Of a stretch of DNA of 64,000 nucleotides, positions 55,568-64,000 are shown piece by piece. The stretch comes from Sandaracinaceae bacterium (GTDB lineage Bacteria; Myxococcota_A; Polyangia; Polyangiales; JADJQN01), in the NCBI GenBank assembly GCA_016712745.1, contig JADJQN010000015.1:682001-746000 (forward strand). Direction: 5' to 3'. Under the pieces are notes generated by a model, which worked only from the letters and a program-made list of their open reading frames with translations, was not told the DNA's origin and did not search any database. The position numbers and the translations under genes were made by a program. The number at the start of each line of letters is the position of its first letter. Position 1 is the stretch's first letter.

Positions 55568-55691
55568 GGAACGAATGGTATCGGGGGGGGCCAGAATGAC
55601 AAGTTTCGGAGGCGTGCGCGGGGGTGATTCGTGGGAATCCTTTCACTATGTGGTCTTGCGAGTGCGTTGCGGGTGCCCGTAGGCTTGGCCC

Positions 55692-56768
55692 ATGCGCGTG
55701 GGGGTTTTGACATCAGGCGGCGATGCACCGGGGATGAATTCGGCGCTCCGAGCCGTCGCGAAAGTCGGCGCGGCTCTTGGCCTCGTGGTGGTCGGGGTCG
55801 AAGACGGGTACGTGGGGTTGCTTGAAGGGCGCTTGCGTTCTTTGTCGATGCGCGAGGTGGATGATGCGTTTCGCAAAGGTGGCACCGTCCTTGGCTCGGC
55901 GCGTTCCAAAGTATTCCCGACGCCCGAGGGCCAAGCGCAAGCGCGCGACACAATACTGCGCGAGAAGTTGTCAGCCTTAATCGTGATTGGCGGTAACGGC
56001 TCACTCACGGGTGCTCTCGCCTTGTCTGATGCGAAGACGTTTGACGGCGCGACGCTGCGCGTGGGCGGGATCCCCGCCTCCATCGATAACGACCTTGGCG
56101 CGACGGCGCTGTGCATTGGCGTCGACACGGCGATGAACACCATTGTCGAGGCGTGCGACCGCATCTGCGATACGGCGACGGCTCACCGCCGCACGTTCAT
56201 CGTCGAAGTGATGGGGCGCGACTCTGGGTATCTCGCGATGACGTCGGCGATTGCTGCGGGCGCGGACGCGGTGCTTCTGCCGGAGAGTGGGAAGACCAAA
56301 GAGCAGTGGGTCGAGCAAGTGGCGCGCGCAATGGAAGCGGCCTACCAGCGCGATAGCGGCAAGCGTCGCGTTCTTGTCATCAAAGCGGAAGGCGTGAAGT
56401 TGGACTGCGCCGAGCTCAAAGCAGCGGTCGATGAGCGGGTGCGTACAACGCTGCCCGGTGCGGATACGCGGGTCACGGTGCTTGGGCATGTCGTACGTGG
56501 GGGCGTGCCGACTGCGCTTGATCGTTTGCTCGCTTCGCGTTTGGGAAATGCCACGATTCGCGCGCTGGCGGATGGGCAGAGTGGATTTATGGCGGGGTGG
56601 TTTGGGCCGGGCGTCGCGAACAAGCCGTCGCCGTACGATCCGCAAATCGTCTTCACACCGTTAAAGGAAGTGCTTGAGGAAACCGCGCGCATGTTGCGCG
56701 GCGAGACCGAGCTCGCGCGTTGGCGGCGCAAAGTCTTCGACGAAGCCGAATCCATCTTGCTGCGTTAG
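55692..56768 (+). CDS. pfkA: 6-phosphofructokinase with altered metal motif
   Basis: A 358-aa phosphofructokinase phosphorylating fructose 6-phosphate in glycolysis. Seen are the N-terminal TSGGDAPGMN, PASIDND (catalytic Asp) and a substrate region MGRDSGYLAM. The usual GGDGS phosphoryl-donor motif reads GGNGS (residues 100-104), replacing the Asp that binds Mg-ATP in the Escherichia coli enzyme. Donor specificity (ATP or PPi) therefore cannot be assigned by the normal rule. ATG at 55692. Confidence 0.87.
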   Translation: MRVGVLTSGGDAPGMNSALRAVAKVGAALGLVVVGVEDGYVGLLEGRLRSLSMREVDDAFRKGGTVLGSARSKVFPTPEGQAQARDTILREKLSALIVIGGNGSLTGALALSDAKTFDGATLRVGGIPASIDNDLGATALCIGVDTAMNTIVEACDRICDTATAHRRTFIVEVMGRDSGYLAMTSAIAAGADAVLLPESGKTKEQWVEQVARAMEAAYQRDSGKRRVLVIKAEGVKLDCAELKAAVDERVRTTLPGADTRVTVLGHVVRGGVPTALDRLLASRLGNATIRALADGQSGFMAGWFGPGVANKPSPYDPQIVFTPLKEVLEETARMLRGETELARWRRKVFDEAESILLR

Positions 56769-56884
56769 GTCGCAGCATCCGTCGGCGTGCGTCGGCGAAA
56801 TCCGTCACGGCTCTCCACGCGTGAGGCAAATGCGCGCGTTGTGTGGCGGCATACGTCTTGCTCGTGGTGGCACACGGAGTTGCT

Positions 56885-58375
56885 ATGAGCTTGAAGTTAC
56901 GAGCAGTTGTCATCGGATGGATTGTCATGGCGGCGGTCGGTTGCGGCACGCGCGGGACGAGCGACTCTCCCTATCTGCGCTCGGACGGCGGCGCGCCAAG
57001 CGATGGCGGAGGCCGGCGCGACGCCAACTTCGTGAGTCCGCCACCCGGCGACACAAGCGATACGGATCATGATGGCCTGTCCGACGCCGATGAGATCAAC
57101 GTCTACTTCACCGATCCCACGCAGCGCGATAGCGACGGCGATGGGATCACCGACCTCGGTGAAGTTGCCGCGGGCGCAGATCCGAACGACGCAAGCTCGC
57201 GGATCTCCGATTCAGATTTCTTCGTCGTGCTTCCGTACAATGGAGAGCATCAAATCAAGAGCCTCCACTTTGGCACCAACATTCAAGTGGCCGATGTCTT
57301 CTTCTTGATCGACGACACGGGCTCGATGCAAAGCGCCATCGATCACGTGAACTCGTCCATGAGAGACATCGCCTCGCAGGTTCACGCGCTGATTCCGGAT
57401 GTGCAGTTTGGCGTGGGATCCTACGAAGATTTTCCGATTGGCTCGTACGGCATGCGCGATAGCGTTCTGACTTTCCGGTCACGTGATGATTGGCCGTTTC
57501 ATCTCGATCAGATGATCACGGATGATCTCGATGCCGTGAACGACGCGTTGGCGCTCACTGCGGAGGGTGGAAGCGACACGCCTGAGTCGTCCATCGAAGC
57601 CCTCTATCAAACCGCGACTGGCGCAGGCGTTGGATACGAGGGCGGGTCCGTGCCGCCCGCGACTTGCCCGTATGCGCCGGACGATTTCGCGCCGCGCGTA
57701 GGCTATCCGTGCTTCCGGCCTGGAGCGTTGCCGATTGTCGTGCTCGTGACCGATGCGCCGTTTCATAACGGGCCCGGCGGAACGAACGCATACGACAGGT
57801 CCTCGGTGCCCAATGCGCATTCGTTCGACGACGCGGCCTTGGCGCTCAACAGCATCGGTGCGCGCTTCATCGGCGTCGACCTCGACGCCGCCCTCGAGGA
57901 CGAAAGTGCGATGGCCATCGCAACCGGCTCAGTCGATCCGGCAGGCTATCCACTCGTGTACATGGGGACGGCCACGTCGACGGCCGAGCGAATCGTAACG
58001 GGCATCACCTCGCTCGTGGGCCGCACGCCTCAGGATGTGGGAGCCGTCGCACGCAACGTCGCCGGCAACCCCGACGACTTCGACGCTCGCGTCTTCATCA
58101 AATCGATTGCACCGGTTGAGGGTTACAACGGAAGCGCATCAGGTCCTATGCCTGGCATCACGTACGCAAGTCACGACGACACGACGTTCTACCAAGTGAT
58201 TCCGGGAACGAGTGTCGAGTTCAGCATCGACTTCTGGAACGATGCACGACCTCCGGGAGTAACCGCGCAGGTCTTCAAAGCGAACATCGTAGTCGTGGGC
58301 AACAGCGTCGCGACACTCGATGTGCGAACGGCGTACATCATCGTTCCATCCGAAGGTGGCATCGTGTTGCTCTGA
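56885..58375 (+). CDS. Lipoprotein with calcium-binding repeats and VWA domain
   Basis: A 496-aa protein starting MSLKLRAVVIGW at 56885 after a GGAG site, with a lipobox (AAVGC). Thrombospondin-type-3-like Ca-binding repeats follow (DTDHDGLSDADE, DSDGDGITDLGE at about residues 58-100), then a VWA domain with the metal site DDTGS at about residue 145. It is probably a surface adhesion or protein-binding lipoprotein. Followed by a perfect hairpin terminator. Confidence 0.83.
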   Translation: MSLKLRAVVIGWIVMAAVGCGTRGTSDSPYLRSDGGAPSDGGGRRDANFVSPPPGDTSDTDHDGLSDADEINVYFTDPTQRDSDGDGITDLGEVAAGADPNDASSRISDSDFFVVLPYNGEHQIKSLHFGTNIQVADVFFLIDDTGSMQSAIDHVNSSMRDIASQVHALIPDVQFGVGSYEDFPIGSYGMRDSVLTFRSRDDWPFHLDQMITDDLDAVNDALALTAEGGSDTPESSIEALYQTATGAGVGYEGGSVPPATCPYAPDDFAPRVGYPCFRPGALPIVVLVTDAPFHNGPGGTNAYDRSSVPNAHSFDDAALALNSIGARFIGVDLDAALEDESAMAIATGSVDPAGYPLVYMGTATSTAERIVTGITSLVGRTPQDVGAVARNVAGNPDDFDARVFIKSIAPVEGYNGSASGPMPGITYASHDDTTFYQVIPGTSVEFSIDFWNDARPPGVTAQVFKANIVVVGNSVATLDVRTAYIIVPSEGGIVLL

Positions 58376-58421
58376 TATTCGTGGCGAGAAACGTCGGATA
58401 GACAGAGGAATTGGCCGGGTC

Positions 58422-58440
58422 TCACCCCAAGGGGTGATTT
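58422..58440 (+). terminator. Hairpin terminator after the VWA lipoprotein
   Basis: TCACCCC-AA-GGGGTGA is a perfect inverted repeat followed by TTT, 47 bp after the VWA gene's stop and 66 bp before the next start. Confidence 0.6.
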
Positions 58441-58505
58441 ACGTTCCCAGTGCGCGTCGCGTATCGTGAGAGCTGCGGATCAACAATGCTCCACGCGAGG
58501 AACTC

Positions 58506-59630
58506 GTGCAGCTCGCCTCGTCCAACACGAATAAGAAACACACGGTTCTCGTCGTCGACGACGACGCACGCAACCGCGCGCTCGTGCGCGGCATTCTGCA
58601 AAGCGACTACACCATCCTCGAAGCGGACGATGCCGCGGAAGCTATTGACCTCGTCGCCCACGCAGGGATCGATCTTGTGCTGCTCGACGTGATGATGCCT
58701 GGGACGAGCGGCTTCGAAGTGTGCGCGCAGATCAAGGCGCGCGAAACGAGCGGCTACCTTCCGGTGCTGATGCTCACGGCTCTTGACCGACGCGCGGACC
58801 GCCACACCGGACTCGAATCGGGCGCCGATGACTATCTCATCAAGCCCATCGATCGTCGCGAGCTCATCTTGCGCGTTCGCACCTTTATCAAACTGCGCGT
58901 GCAGGATTCGCTTATTCGCGAACAGGTAGAGGCGCTTCGTCATCTCGATGCGCTGAAGGATGATTTGGTTTCGCTCATCGTTCACGACATGCGAAATCCC
59001 CTCTCGGGTGTGATGGGCTTTCTCTCTCTCGTGCGTATGCAGTTGAAGGAGCAGCCAAAGCTCTGCGCAGATATCGACGAAGCGCTTACGACTGCGTACC
59101 GGCTCAAGGATTCGATCGACGATTTGTTGCAAGTACGCATGCTCGAAGAGGGGCGGGTCGAGTTGCGGACGGCGCCTCACTCATTGGTTCAGATCGTGGA
59201 CGAGGCTCGCAAGACTCTCGAGGGAAACGCCCGCGAACGCGGCGTCGAGGTACGCGTACTGACATGCGACGATGCGCCCGTCTTCGTAGACGCCAAGCTA
59301 TTGCGTCGCGCCGTTGAAAACCTATTGGTGAACGCAATCAAGTACTCGACGCGCGATAGTGCGGTTGAGCTTGCGGTGCGCCGCGGTCCCACAGGCGGCA
59401 CCGTGCTCGAAGTCTGCGATCGCGGTCCTGGCATTCCGAGTCCCGTGAAGAACAGCCTTTTTCAAAAATTTGGCGGCGTGCAGAAAGAACAGGATGCACG
59501 GCGCGGCTTTGGCCTTGGGCTCTACCTCGTGCATCTGGTGGCTACCGCGCACGGTGGCGATGTGTCTGCGCATGATCGCGAGGGCGGCGGCACGGTTTTC
59601 CGATTGCGGCTGCCTCACCGTAGCGCTTGA
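58506..59630 (+). CDS. Receiver-histidine kinase hybrid
   Basis: A 374-aa cytoplasmic signalling protein from GTG 58506. An N-terminal receiver domain (VVDDDARN; phospho-acceptor Asp61 in LLDVMMPG) is followed directly by a HisKA dimerisation domain with His160 (IVHDMRNPLSG) and an HATPase domain (LVNAIKYS, CDRGPGIP, GFGLGLYLV). With the receiver in front and no sensor or membrane segment, it probably takes phosphoryl groups from another kinase. Transcribed with the receiver-EAL gene 41 bp downstream. Confidence 0.9.
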   Translation: MQLASSNTNKKHTVLVVDDDARNRALVRGILQSDYTILEADDAAEAIDLVAHAGIDLVLLDVMMPGTSGFEVCAQIKARETSGYLPVLMLTALDRRADRHTGLESGADDYLIKPIDRRELILRVRTFIKLRVQDSLIREQVEALRHLDALKDDLVSLIVHDMRNPLSGVMGFLSLVRMQLKEQPKLCADIDEALTTAYRLKDSIDDLLQVRMLEEGRVELRTAPHSLVQIVDEARKTLEGNARERGVEVRVLTCDDAPVFVDAKLLRRAVENLLVNAIKYSTRDSAVELAVRRGPTGGTVLEVCDRGPGIPSPVKNSLFQKFGGVQKEQDARRGFGLGLYLVHLVATAHGGDVSAHDREGGGTVFRLRLPHRSA

Positions 59631-59671
59631 TGTGCAGAGTGGGTGGCGCGGAGCAAATGGAGAAATAGAGA

Positions 59672-60817
59672 ATGCGAGTGCTGCTTGTCGACGATGAACC
59701 GGCCATCCTTCGTACCTACGCGCACATGCTCGAAGCGAAAGGCGCAACCGTCGACACGGCGTCCGACGGGCGTGCTGCTGTCGCGAAACTTGCCGCAGCA
59801 GGCGACGAGTACGACGTCATCGTCAGCGACATCTCGATGCCGGGAATGGGCGGCATGGAGTTTTTGCGCAATGTGCGGCTGCGCCACCTGGATCTGCCCG
59901 TGGTCTTGATCACGGCGGACCCCGTGCTCGAAACCGCCGTTAAGGCGATCGAATACGGGGCTTTTCGTTATCTGGTCAAGCCGGTGACCGAAGCGGTCTT
60001 CACGGAAACCGTGGAGCGCGCCTCGCAGTTTTACGCGCTGGCGAAAGTGAAGCGGGCTGCGCTCGATGACGAGAACGGGCAGGCTCATCAGCTTGGCGAC
60101 CGCGCCAGTCTCGAGGTGCGTTTCGAGAAAGCACTCGACGGCTTGTGGCTCGCTTTTCAGCCTATCACCTCGAGCTCCACCCATTCTGTTTTCGCCTACG
60201 AAGCCTTGATGCGTAGCGATGAGCCCACCTTGTCGAAGCCCAACGACATATTGGCCGCCGCCGAGCGCTTGTCCGCTCTGCCCGATGTTGGACGTCGTGT
60301 GCGCGAGCTTGCCGCGAACGCGGTCGGGGTCATGCCGAAGGAGACGATGCTCTTCATCAATATGCATGCGACGGATCTCAACGACGCAGATCTCTTCGCT
60401 TCCGGTTCGCCGCTCAGCGACGTGGCCGACCGCGTGGTGCTTGAGATGACCGAGCGCGCATCGCTCGAGGGACTGCGCGATGTTGCGCTTCGGATCGCGA
60501 CCTTGCGCAGCATGGGCTTTCGGATCGCGGTAGACGATCTTGGAGCAGGCTATGCAGGACTCTCGGTCTTGGCCCAGCTCGAACCCGACGTCGTCAAGCT
60601 CGACATGTCGCTCATTCGTGACGTCAATGCATCACCGACGAAGCAACGCGTGGTGCGCTCAATGGTGCAGCTAAGTCGCTCGCTCCGCATGACCGCGGTG
60701 TGCGAGGGGGTCGAGACCGAAGCGGAGTGCGCCGCCCTCGTCGGAATGGAATGCGATCTACTGCAGGGCTTTTACTTCGCCAAACCCACGCGCGATTTCG
60801 CGAGCCCTGCCTGGTAA
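59672..60817 (+). CDS. Receiver-EAL cyclic-di-GMP phosphodiesterase
   Basis: A 381-aa response regulator: receiver domain with Asp53 (SDISMPGMGG) and a C-terminal EAL domain. The EAL catalytic set is intact: AYEALMR, NMHATDLND, LEMTERASLEG, AVDDLGAGYAGLSV, KLDM and EGVETE. It should hydrolyse c-di-GMP when phosphorylated. It is the natural output partner of the upstream receiver-kinase, which may phosphorylate it. Confidence 0.9.
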   Translation: MRVLLVDDEPAILRTYAHMLEAKGATVDTASDGRAAVAKLAAAGDEYDVIVSDISMPGMGGMEFLRNVRLRHLDLPVVLITADPVLETAVKAIEYGAFRYLVKPVTEAVFTETVERASQFYALAKVKRAALDDENGQAHQLGDRASLEVRFEKALDGLWLAFQPITSSSTHSVFAYEALMRSDEPTLSKPNDILAAAERLSALPDVGRRVRELAANAVGVMPKETMLFINMHATDLNDADLFASGSPLSDVADRVVLEMTERASLEGLRDVALRIATLRSMGFRIAVDDLGAGYAGLSVLAQLEPDVVKLDMSLIRDVNASPTKQRVVRSMVQLSRSLRMTAVCEGVETEAECAALVGMECDLLQGFYFAKPTRDFASPAW

Positions 60818-60988
60818 AAAGCCGGTTCTGGAGAGCCTTTCCGCGAAAAGACGCATGATTTCCGCTTGTTGCAGTCTGCTGCCTGCGGCGCGGCCTGCTT
60901 TGACCCTTTGACGTGTCTTCGCCGCCTCGGATAGCATCCAGAGCCCGCTACGGCGTTACTTTGAGGCGCCCCTCGGCCTCGCACCACC

Positions 60989-61849
60989 ATGCCCCTTAGC
61001 AAAACCCGCGTTGCCGCCGAGCTCTTGCGAATCCTGCCCCGAAAAAGGGTCAGCCAGGCCCTGGGCATGCTCGCGGATTTGCCCGTGCCAACGTCCGTGC
61101 TCGATCAACTCACGGGCGTTTACATCAAAGCCTACAACGTCGACTTGAGTGAAGCTGAGGTTCCCGAGGGTGGCTTCGCCTCCTTCAACTCCTTCTTTAC
61201 GCGCCGACTTCATCCCGGTTCACGTCCTCTCGACCAAGACGCGACGGCCTTGCTGTCACCGGCCGACGGACGTATCGAAGATTGCGGTCCTATCGAGCGC
61301 GGCGCGACCTTCCGCGTCAAAGGCAAGCTCTACGATGTGGGTGAGCTCCTTGGAGACTCGTCCATTGCACATCGCTACGACGGCGGGCTTTTCTCCATCG
61401 TCTACTTGTCGCCGCGCGACTATCACCGCGTTCATGCGCCGGTCGCAGGCAAGGTCAGCGAAGCTCGTTACGTCGGCGGGACGCTCTATCCGGTGAATGC
61501 CATCGGCGCACACGTGCCGCGCCTTTTCGCGCGCAACGAGCGCGTCGTCGTGCATCAGAATTCGCTGCTGCACGGTGACGTCGTTTCGATCCTCGTTGGC
61601 GCAGTCGGTGTTGGCCGCATTGGGATCGCGTTTGACGAGGAGCTCGTCACCAACGTTGGCAAAGCGCCTGTCGTTCATACGTACGGTGATGACGGCCCTT
61701 ACATCGATCGTGGCGATGAACTAGGTGTATTTTACCTTGGTTCCACGGTGATTCTTCTCACTGAAGCGCGTGCCAAATGGAAGCTTGTCACTGCCGCGGG
61801 CGATAGCGTTCGCATGGGACAGGCGCTCGCGCGCAAGGTCGCCGTATGA
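60989..61849 (+). CDS. psd: Phosphatidylserine decarboxylase
   Basis: A 286-aa decarboxylase converting phosphatidylserine to phosphatidylethanolamine. The self-cleavage motif LGST is present (Ser252, giving the pyruvoyl group), preceded by SPADGRI, DYHRVHAP and the metal-ligand region. Length and order fit the bacterial family. It overlaps the next gene by ATGA (61846-61849). Confidence 0.94.
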   Translation: MPLSKTRVAAELLRILPRKRVSQALGMLADLPVPTSVLDQLTGVYIKAYNVDLSEAEVPEGGFASFNSFFTRRLHPGSRPLDQDATALLSPADGRIEDCGPIERGATFRVKGKLYDVGELLGDSSIAHRYDGGLFSIVYLSPRDYHRVHAPVAGKVSEARYVGGTLYPVNAIGAHVPRLFARNERVVVHQNSLLHGDVVSILVGAVGVGRIGIAFDEELVTNVGKAPVVHTYGDDGPYIDRGDELGVFYLGSTVILLTEARAKWKLVTAAGDSVRMGQALARKVAV

Positions 61850-63666
61850 GCGAGAGCAATCGCCCGCCGCAGAGTTCGGCGATTGCACAAGACACCGCTG
61901 ATCAAGCGGCGGCGCGCGTTCGCGCACGAGTGCGACGCACCAAGCGCTTGCGTGTACCCGTCGACGACGTGCCGCGTTTGAGTGATCGCCCGCCGGCAAT
62001 GGCCGTGAGTACGCCCTCCTCATCACCGCCTCCACCTGTTAGGCCCTCGTCGCCGCCGCCCGCAACTGAGCGCCAAGAAGCAGCGACGGTAAAGCTACGG
62101 ACAACACCGCTCTCCGTTTCCCCGCCTCCGCCATCCTCGGTAGTGAACATCGTGCCGAGTGTTGTCGTCGGCGCTGCGCAGGTCGTGAGCGGCACGCCGA
62201 GTCGTCCGCCTCAGGCGATGGCTGCGGCCACCGAGCAGATGCACAAAGAGACGCACGCGTCGATTCTCCCTCCGCCTGCCGGCGAGCTCGCGCCAGGACA
62301 TGTTGAACTGCCGCCGTCCAGCGAAGCGCGGCGTTCGGATCGAGCGCCGCGCGTCATTCTCGACGACAGCGATGACACGCTGGTCGAAGTTCCCATCACC
62401 CTTGGCGCGACCACCAAGGCCAAGCCCGAAGAGGTGACCTCAAGGCTCTCCGAGCACCCGCCCGCCCAGCCGGCGGTCGCCACTGCGACGAGCCAGCCAG
62501 AGAGTGTTCCGCCCGCGCGCCTCGACGATGATGATTTGGATGATGCGACCGAAGAGGATCTGAAGGGGCCGCATGCCATTGCCGCGCCTTTGCCTCCGGC
62601 GCCACGCCTTTCAATGCCTCAGGGCGCGCCGCCGCCGCCGCCCGTTCGGATGTCCGCGCCCCCGCCGGTTCCTGCAGGCACGGTTGAAGCGCCCACGGTG
62701 GTTCGCTTGCCGCCCCGACCTGCTGCTGCGCCTGCGGGTCCCGTCTCGATGCCGCCGCCGGCCTCGATGGATCCCGCAGCCGTTGGTGCCGCGACTCAAG
62801 AAGCGCAAAAGAAGAAGAAGCGCAAGTCGTGGTGGGAAGATTTCTTCAACGACGATTTCCTTCGCACGGTTTGACCGTCGACGCAGGAGCAGGTCTCGCG
62901 TCAGTGTGACTTCCTCGAGAAGAGCCTCGGCCTTTTGCGCGGCGCGATGATCTTGGACGTGGGTTGCGGCCTCGGTCTGCAGGCCATCGAGCTTGCGAGC
63001 CGCGGTTACACCGTGGTTGGCTTGGACTTGTCGCTGCCGATGCTTTCGCGCGCGGCCGACGAAGCGCAAGACCGCAATATGAAGATCAACTTCCTTCACA
63101 GCGACATGAAGGAGATGGGCTTCGAAGGTTCGTTCGACGCCGTGCTTTGTCTGGGCACCACGTTCGGATACTTCGACGACGAGTCCAATCGCCAGGTGCT
63201 CGAACGCTTCCGACGCGCGCTGAAGCCGCATGGCGTCTTGCTTCTCGACAGCGTGAATCGTGACTACGTCGTGCAGAGCCAACCGAACCTTGTTTGGTTC
63301 GAAGGCGACGGCTGCGTGTGCATGGAAGAGACGCAGTTCAACTTCATCACGTCGCGCTTGCACGTGAAGCGCACAATGATTCTCGAAGACCGTGATCAAA
63401 AAGAGAGCGAGTATTCGATTCGCCTCTATCCGCTCCACGAAATCGGCCAAATCATGCATCACATGGGCTTTCGCGTGACCCAAGTGAGCGGCATGGAAGC
63501 AACACCCGGCGTCTATTTCGGCGCAGCGTCACCGCGTTTGATCTTGCTTGCAGAACGTCGCCCCGAAGGCCCACTTACGGGCGAGACGCCCAAGCCGCCG
63601 CTCGCCGACGAAAAGACGACGCCCCAAGCCCGCCGCCGCAGCGACCCTCCCGCAGACGGCACCTAA
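61846..63666 (+). CDS. Proline-rich SAM methyltransferase interrupted by in-frame UGA
   Basis: The first frame (61846-62874, 342 codons) is a Pro/Ser-rich disordered region ending KKKKRKSWWEDFFNDDFLRTV and a TGA at 62872-62874. The same frame continues without a break: PSTQEQVSRQCDFLEKSLG, then a Rossmann methyltransferase with motif I ILDVGCGLG, LDLSLPML, and a C-terminus to 63666. A methyltransferase starting at the TTG (62935) or ATG (62947) would lack its first helix, so I read one ~606-codon gene interrupted by UGA (context TGAC). Confidence 0.75.
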
Positions 63667-63758
63667 CCCGCTTCAGATACCGCGCACGCGGTGGTGAGCG
63701 CGGGTGCGGGCAGCAGTTGATTAACAAGAGATCAAGAGATCAAGAGGAAGGCAATTAG

Positions 63759-64000
63759 GTGGACGACCTGGAGTTCCCAGGATTTCGTGGACAGTTCATC
63801 AGCGTCTTTTCTGGACGGCTTCAAACTGCGCTGGGCTGACGCCGCCCAGATGACTGTGACGACGCGTTGAGTTGTAGAAGTCGTCGATGTACGTCGCGCT
63901 GGCCTCCGACGCAAGTTGTCGATTTCTGAAGATCTGCTTCTTGATGCGCTCCTTCTTCAAGCTACTGAAGAAGGACTCCGCGACTGCGTTGTCCCAGCAG
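63759..64000 (-). mobile_element. IS3-family element, right end (cut by window edge)
   Basis: The region contains the 3' part of an IS3 integrase gene and an end segment starting near TGGACGACCTGGAGTTCCCA (63760), which resembles an IS3 terminal repeat. The other end is outside the window. Confidence 0.7.
63799..64000 (-). CDS. IS3-family transposase OrfB, C-terminal part
   Basis: The frame read leftward from the window edge encodes CWDNAVAESFFSSLKKE and ends FYNSTRRHSHLGGVSPAQFEAVQKRR with a stop at 63801-63799. This is the last third of the rve/DDE integrase domain of IS3 elements, including the catalytic Glu in AESFF. Confidence 0.88.
   Translation of the reverse strand, partial: CWDNAVAESFFSSLKKERIKKQIFRNRQLASEASATYIDDFYNSTRRHSHLGGVSPAQFEAVQKRR

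Noticed and set aside
62865..62880. Selenocysteine codon at the in-frame UGA
   Set aside because: No SECIS-like hairpin was evident after the UGA and the position is not a redox-active site; mutation or readthrough is simpler.

Overview
The window is GC-rich chromosomal DNA, most likely from a member of the Myxococcota (Polyangia/Sandaracinus-like). That is an inference from gene style: many cysteine-rich or Asp/Ala-rich lipoproteins, a VIT/VWA secreted protein, an alpha-2-macroglobulin/PbpC pair, receiver-histidine kinase and receiver-EAL proteins, and a proline-rich methyltransferase. No rRNA or complete tRNA was recognised, so the taxon is not fixed by a marker.

Left part (1-31.5 kb), housekeeping and envelope genes. 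It opens with the N-terminus of lexA (minus strand), divergent from a secreted VIT/VWA protein. Then come a lipoprotein, a CBS-pair protein, the pbpC-A2M operon (PBP1C plus a lipoprotein macroglobulin whose thioester motif is degenerate), a cupin, a decayed membrane protein, a CLC-F type fluoride antiporter, a GH35 beta-galactosidase operon, an SDR, a lipoate-ligase-like protein, an ABC1/UbiB kinase, an MFS exporter, an isoaspartyl peptidase operon, a thioredoxin-like ferredoxin and glnB. Downstream of glnB, a retropepsin-like lipoprotein protease has been duplicated together with the tail of glnB, and a fragment of a third copy remains.

Middle part (31.8-53.8 kb), a genomic island. It lies between two copies of a 23-bp tRNA-3'-end-like sequence (31805-31827 and 53733-53755), each followed by a decayed tyrosine integrase. 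Its core is a tightly coupled operon: DUF499/BrxC-like ATPase, a very short PglZ-domain protein, a DUF1156 (PglXI-like) DNA methyltransferase, a 173-aa unknown protein and an SNF2/BrxHII-like helicase. This set resembles a reduced, rearranged type 3 BREX system; the methyltransferase reading frame is broken by a cluster of apparent indels. Around it sit a Cas4/DEDD-like nuclease (DUF2779), a GmrSD/BrxU-like DUF262-HNH protein, a SIR2-domain protein, a Fis-type regulator with an altered Walker A, a YggL-like protein, a ParE-type toxin-antitoxin pair, several unknown genes, and small genes present both as intact and broken copies.

Right part (54.6-64 kb), back to core-like genes: a cysteine-rich lipoprotein, a phosphofructokinase with an altered GGDGS motif, a VWA lipoprotein, two signalling proteins (receiver-HK and receiver-EAL), phosphatidylserine decarboxylase, and a proline-rich/methyltransferase protein interrupted by an in-frame UGA. 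The window ends inside an IS3-family transposase gene.
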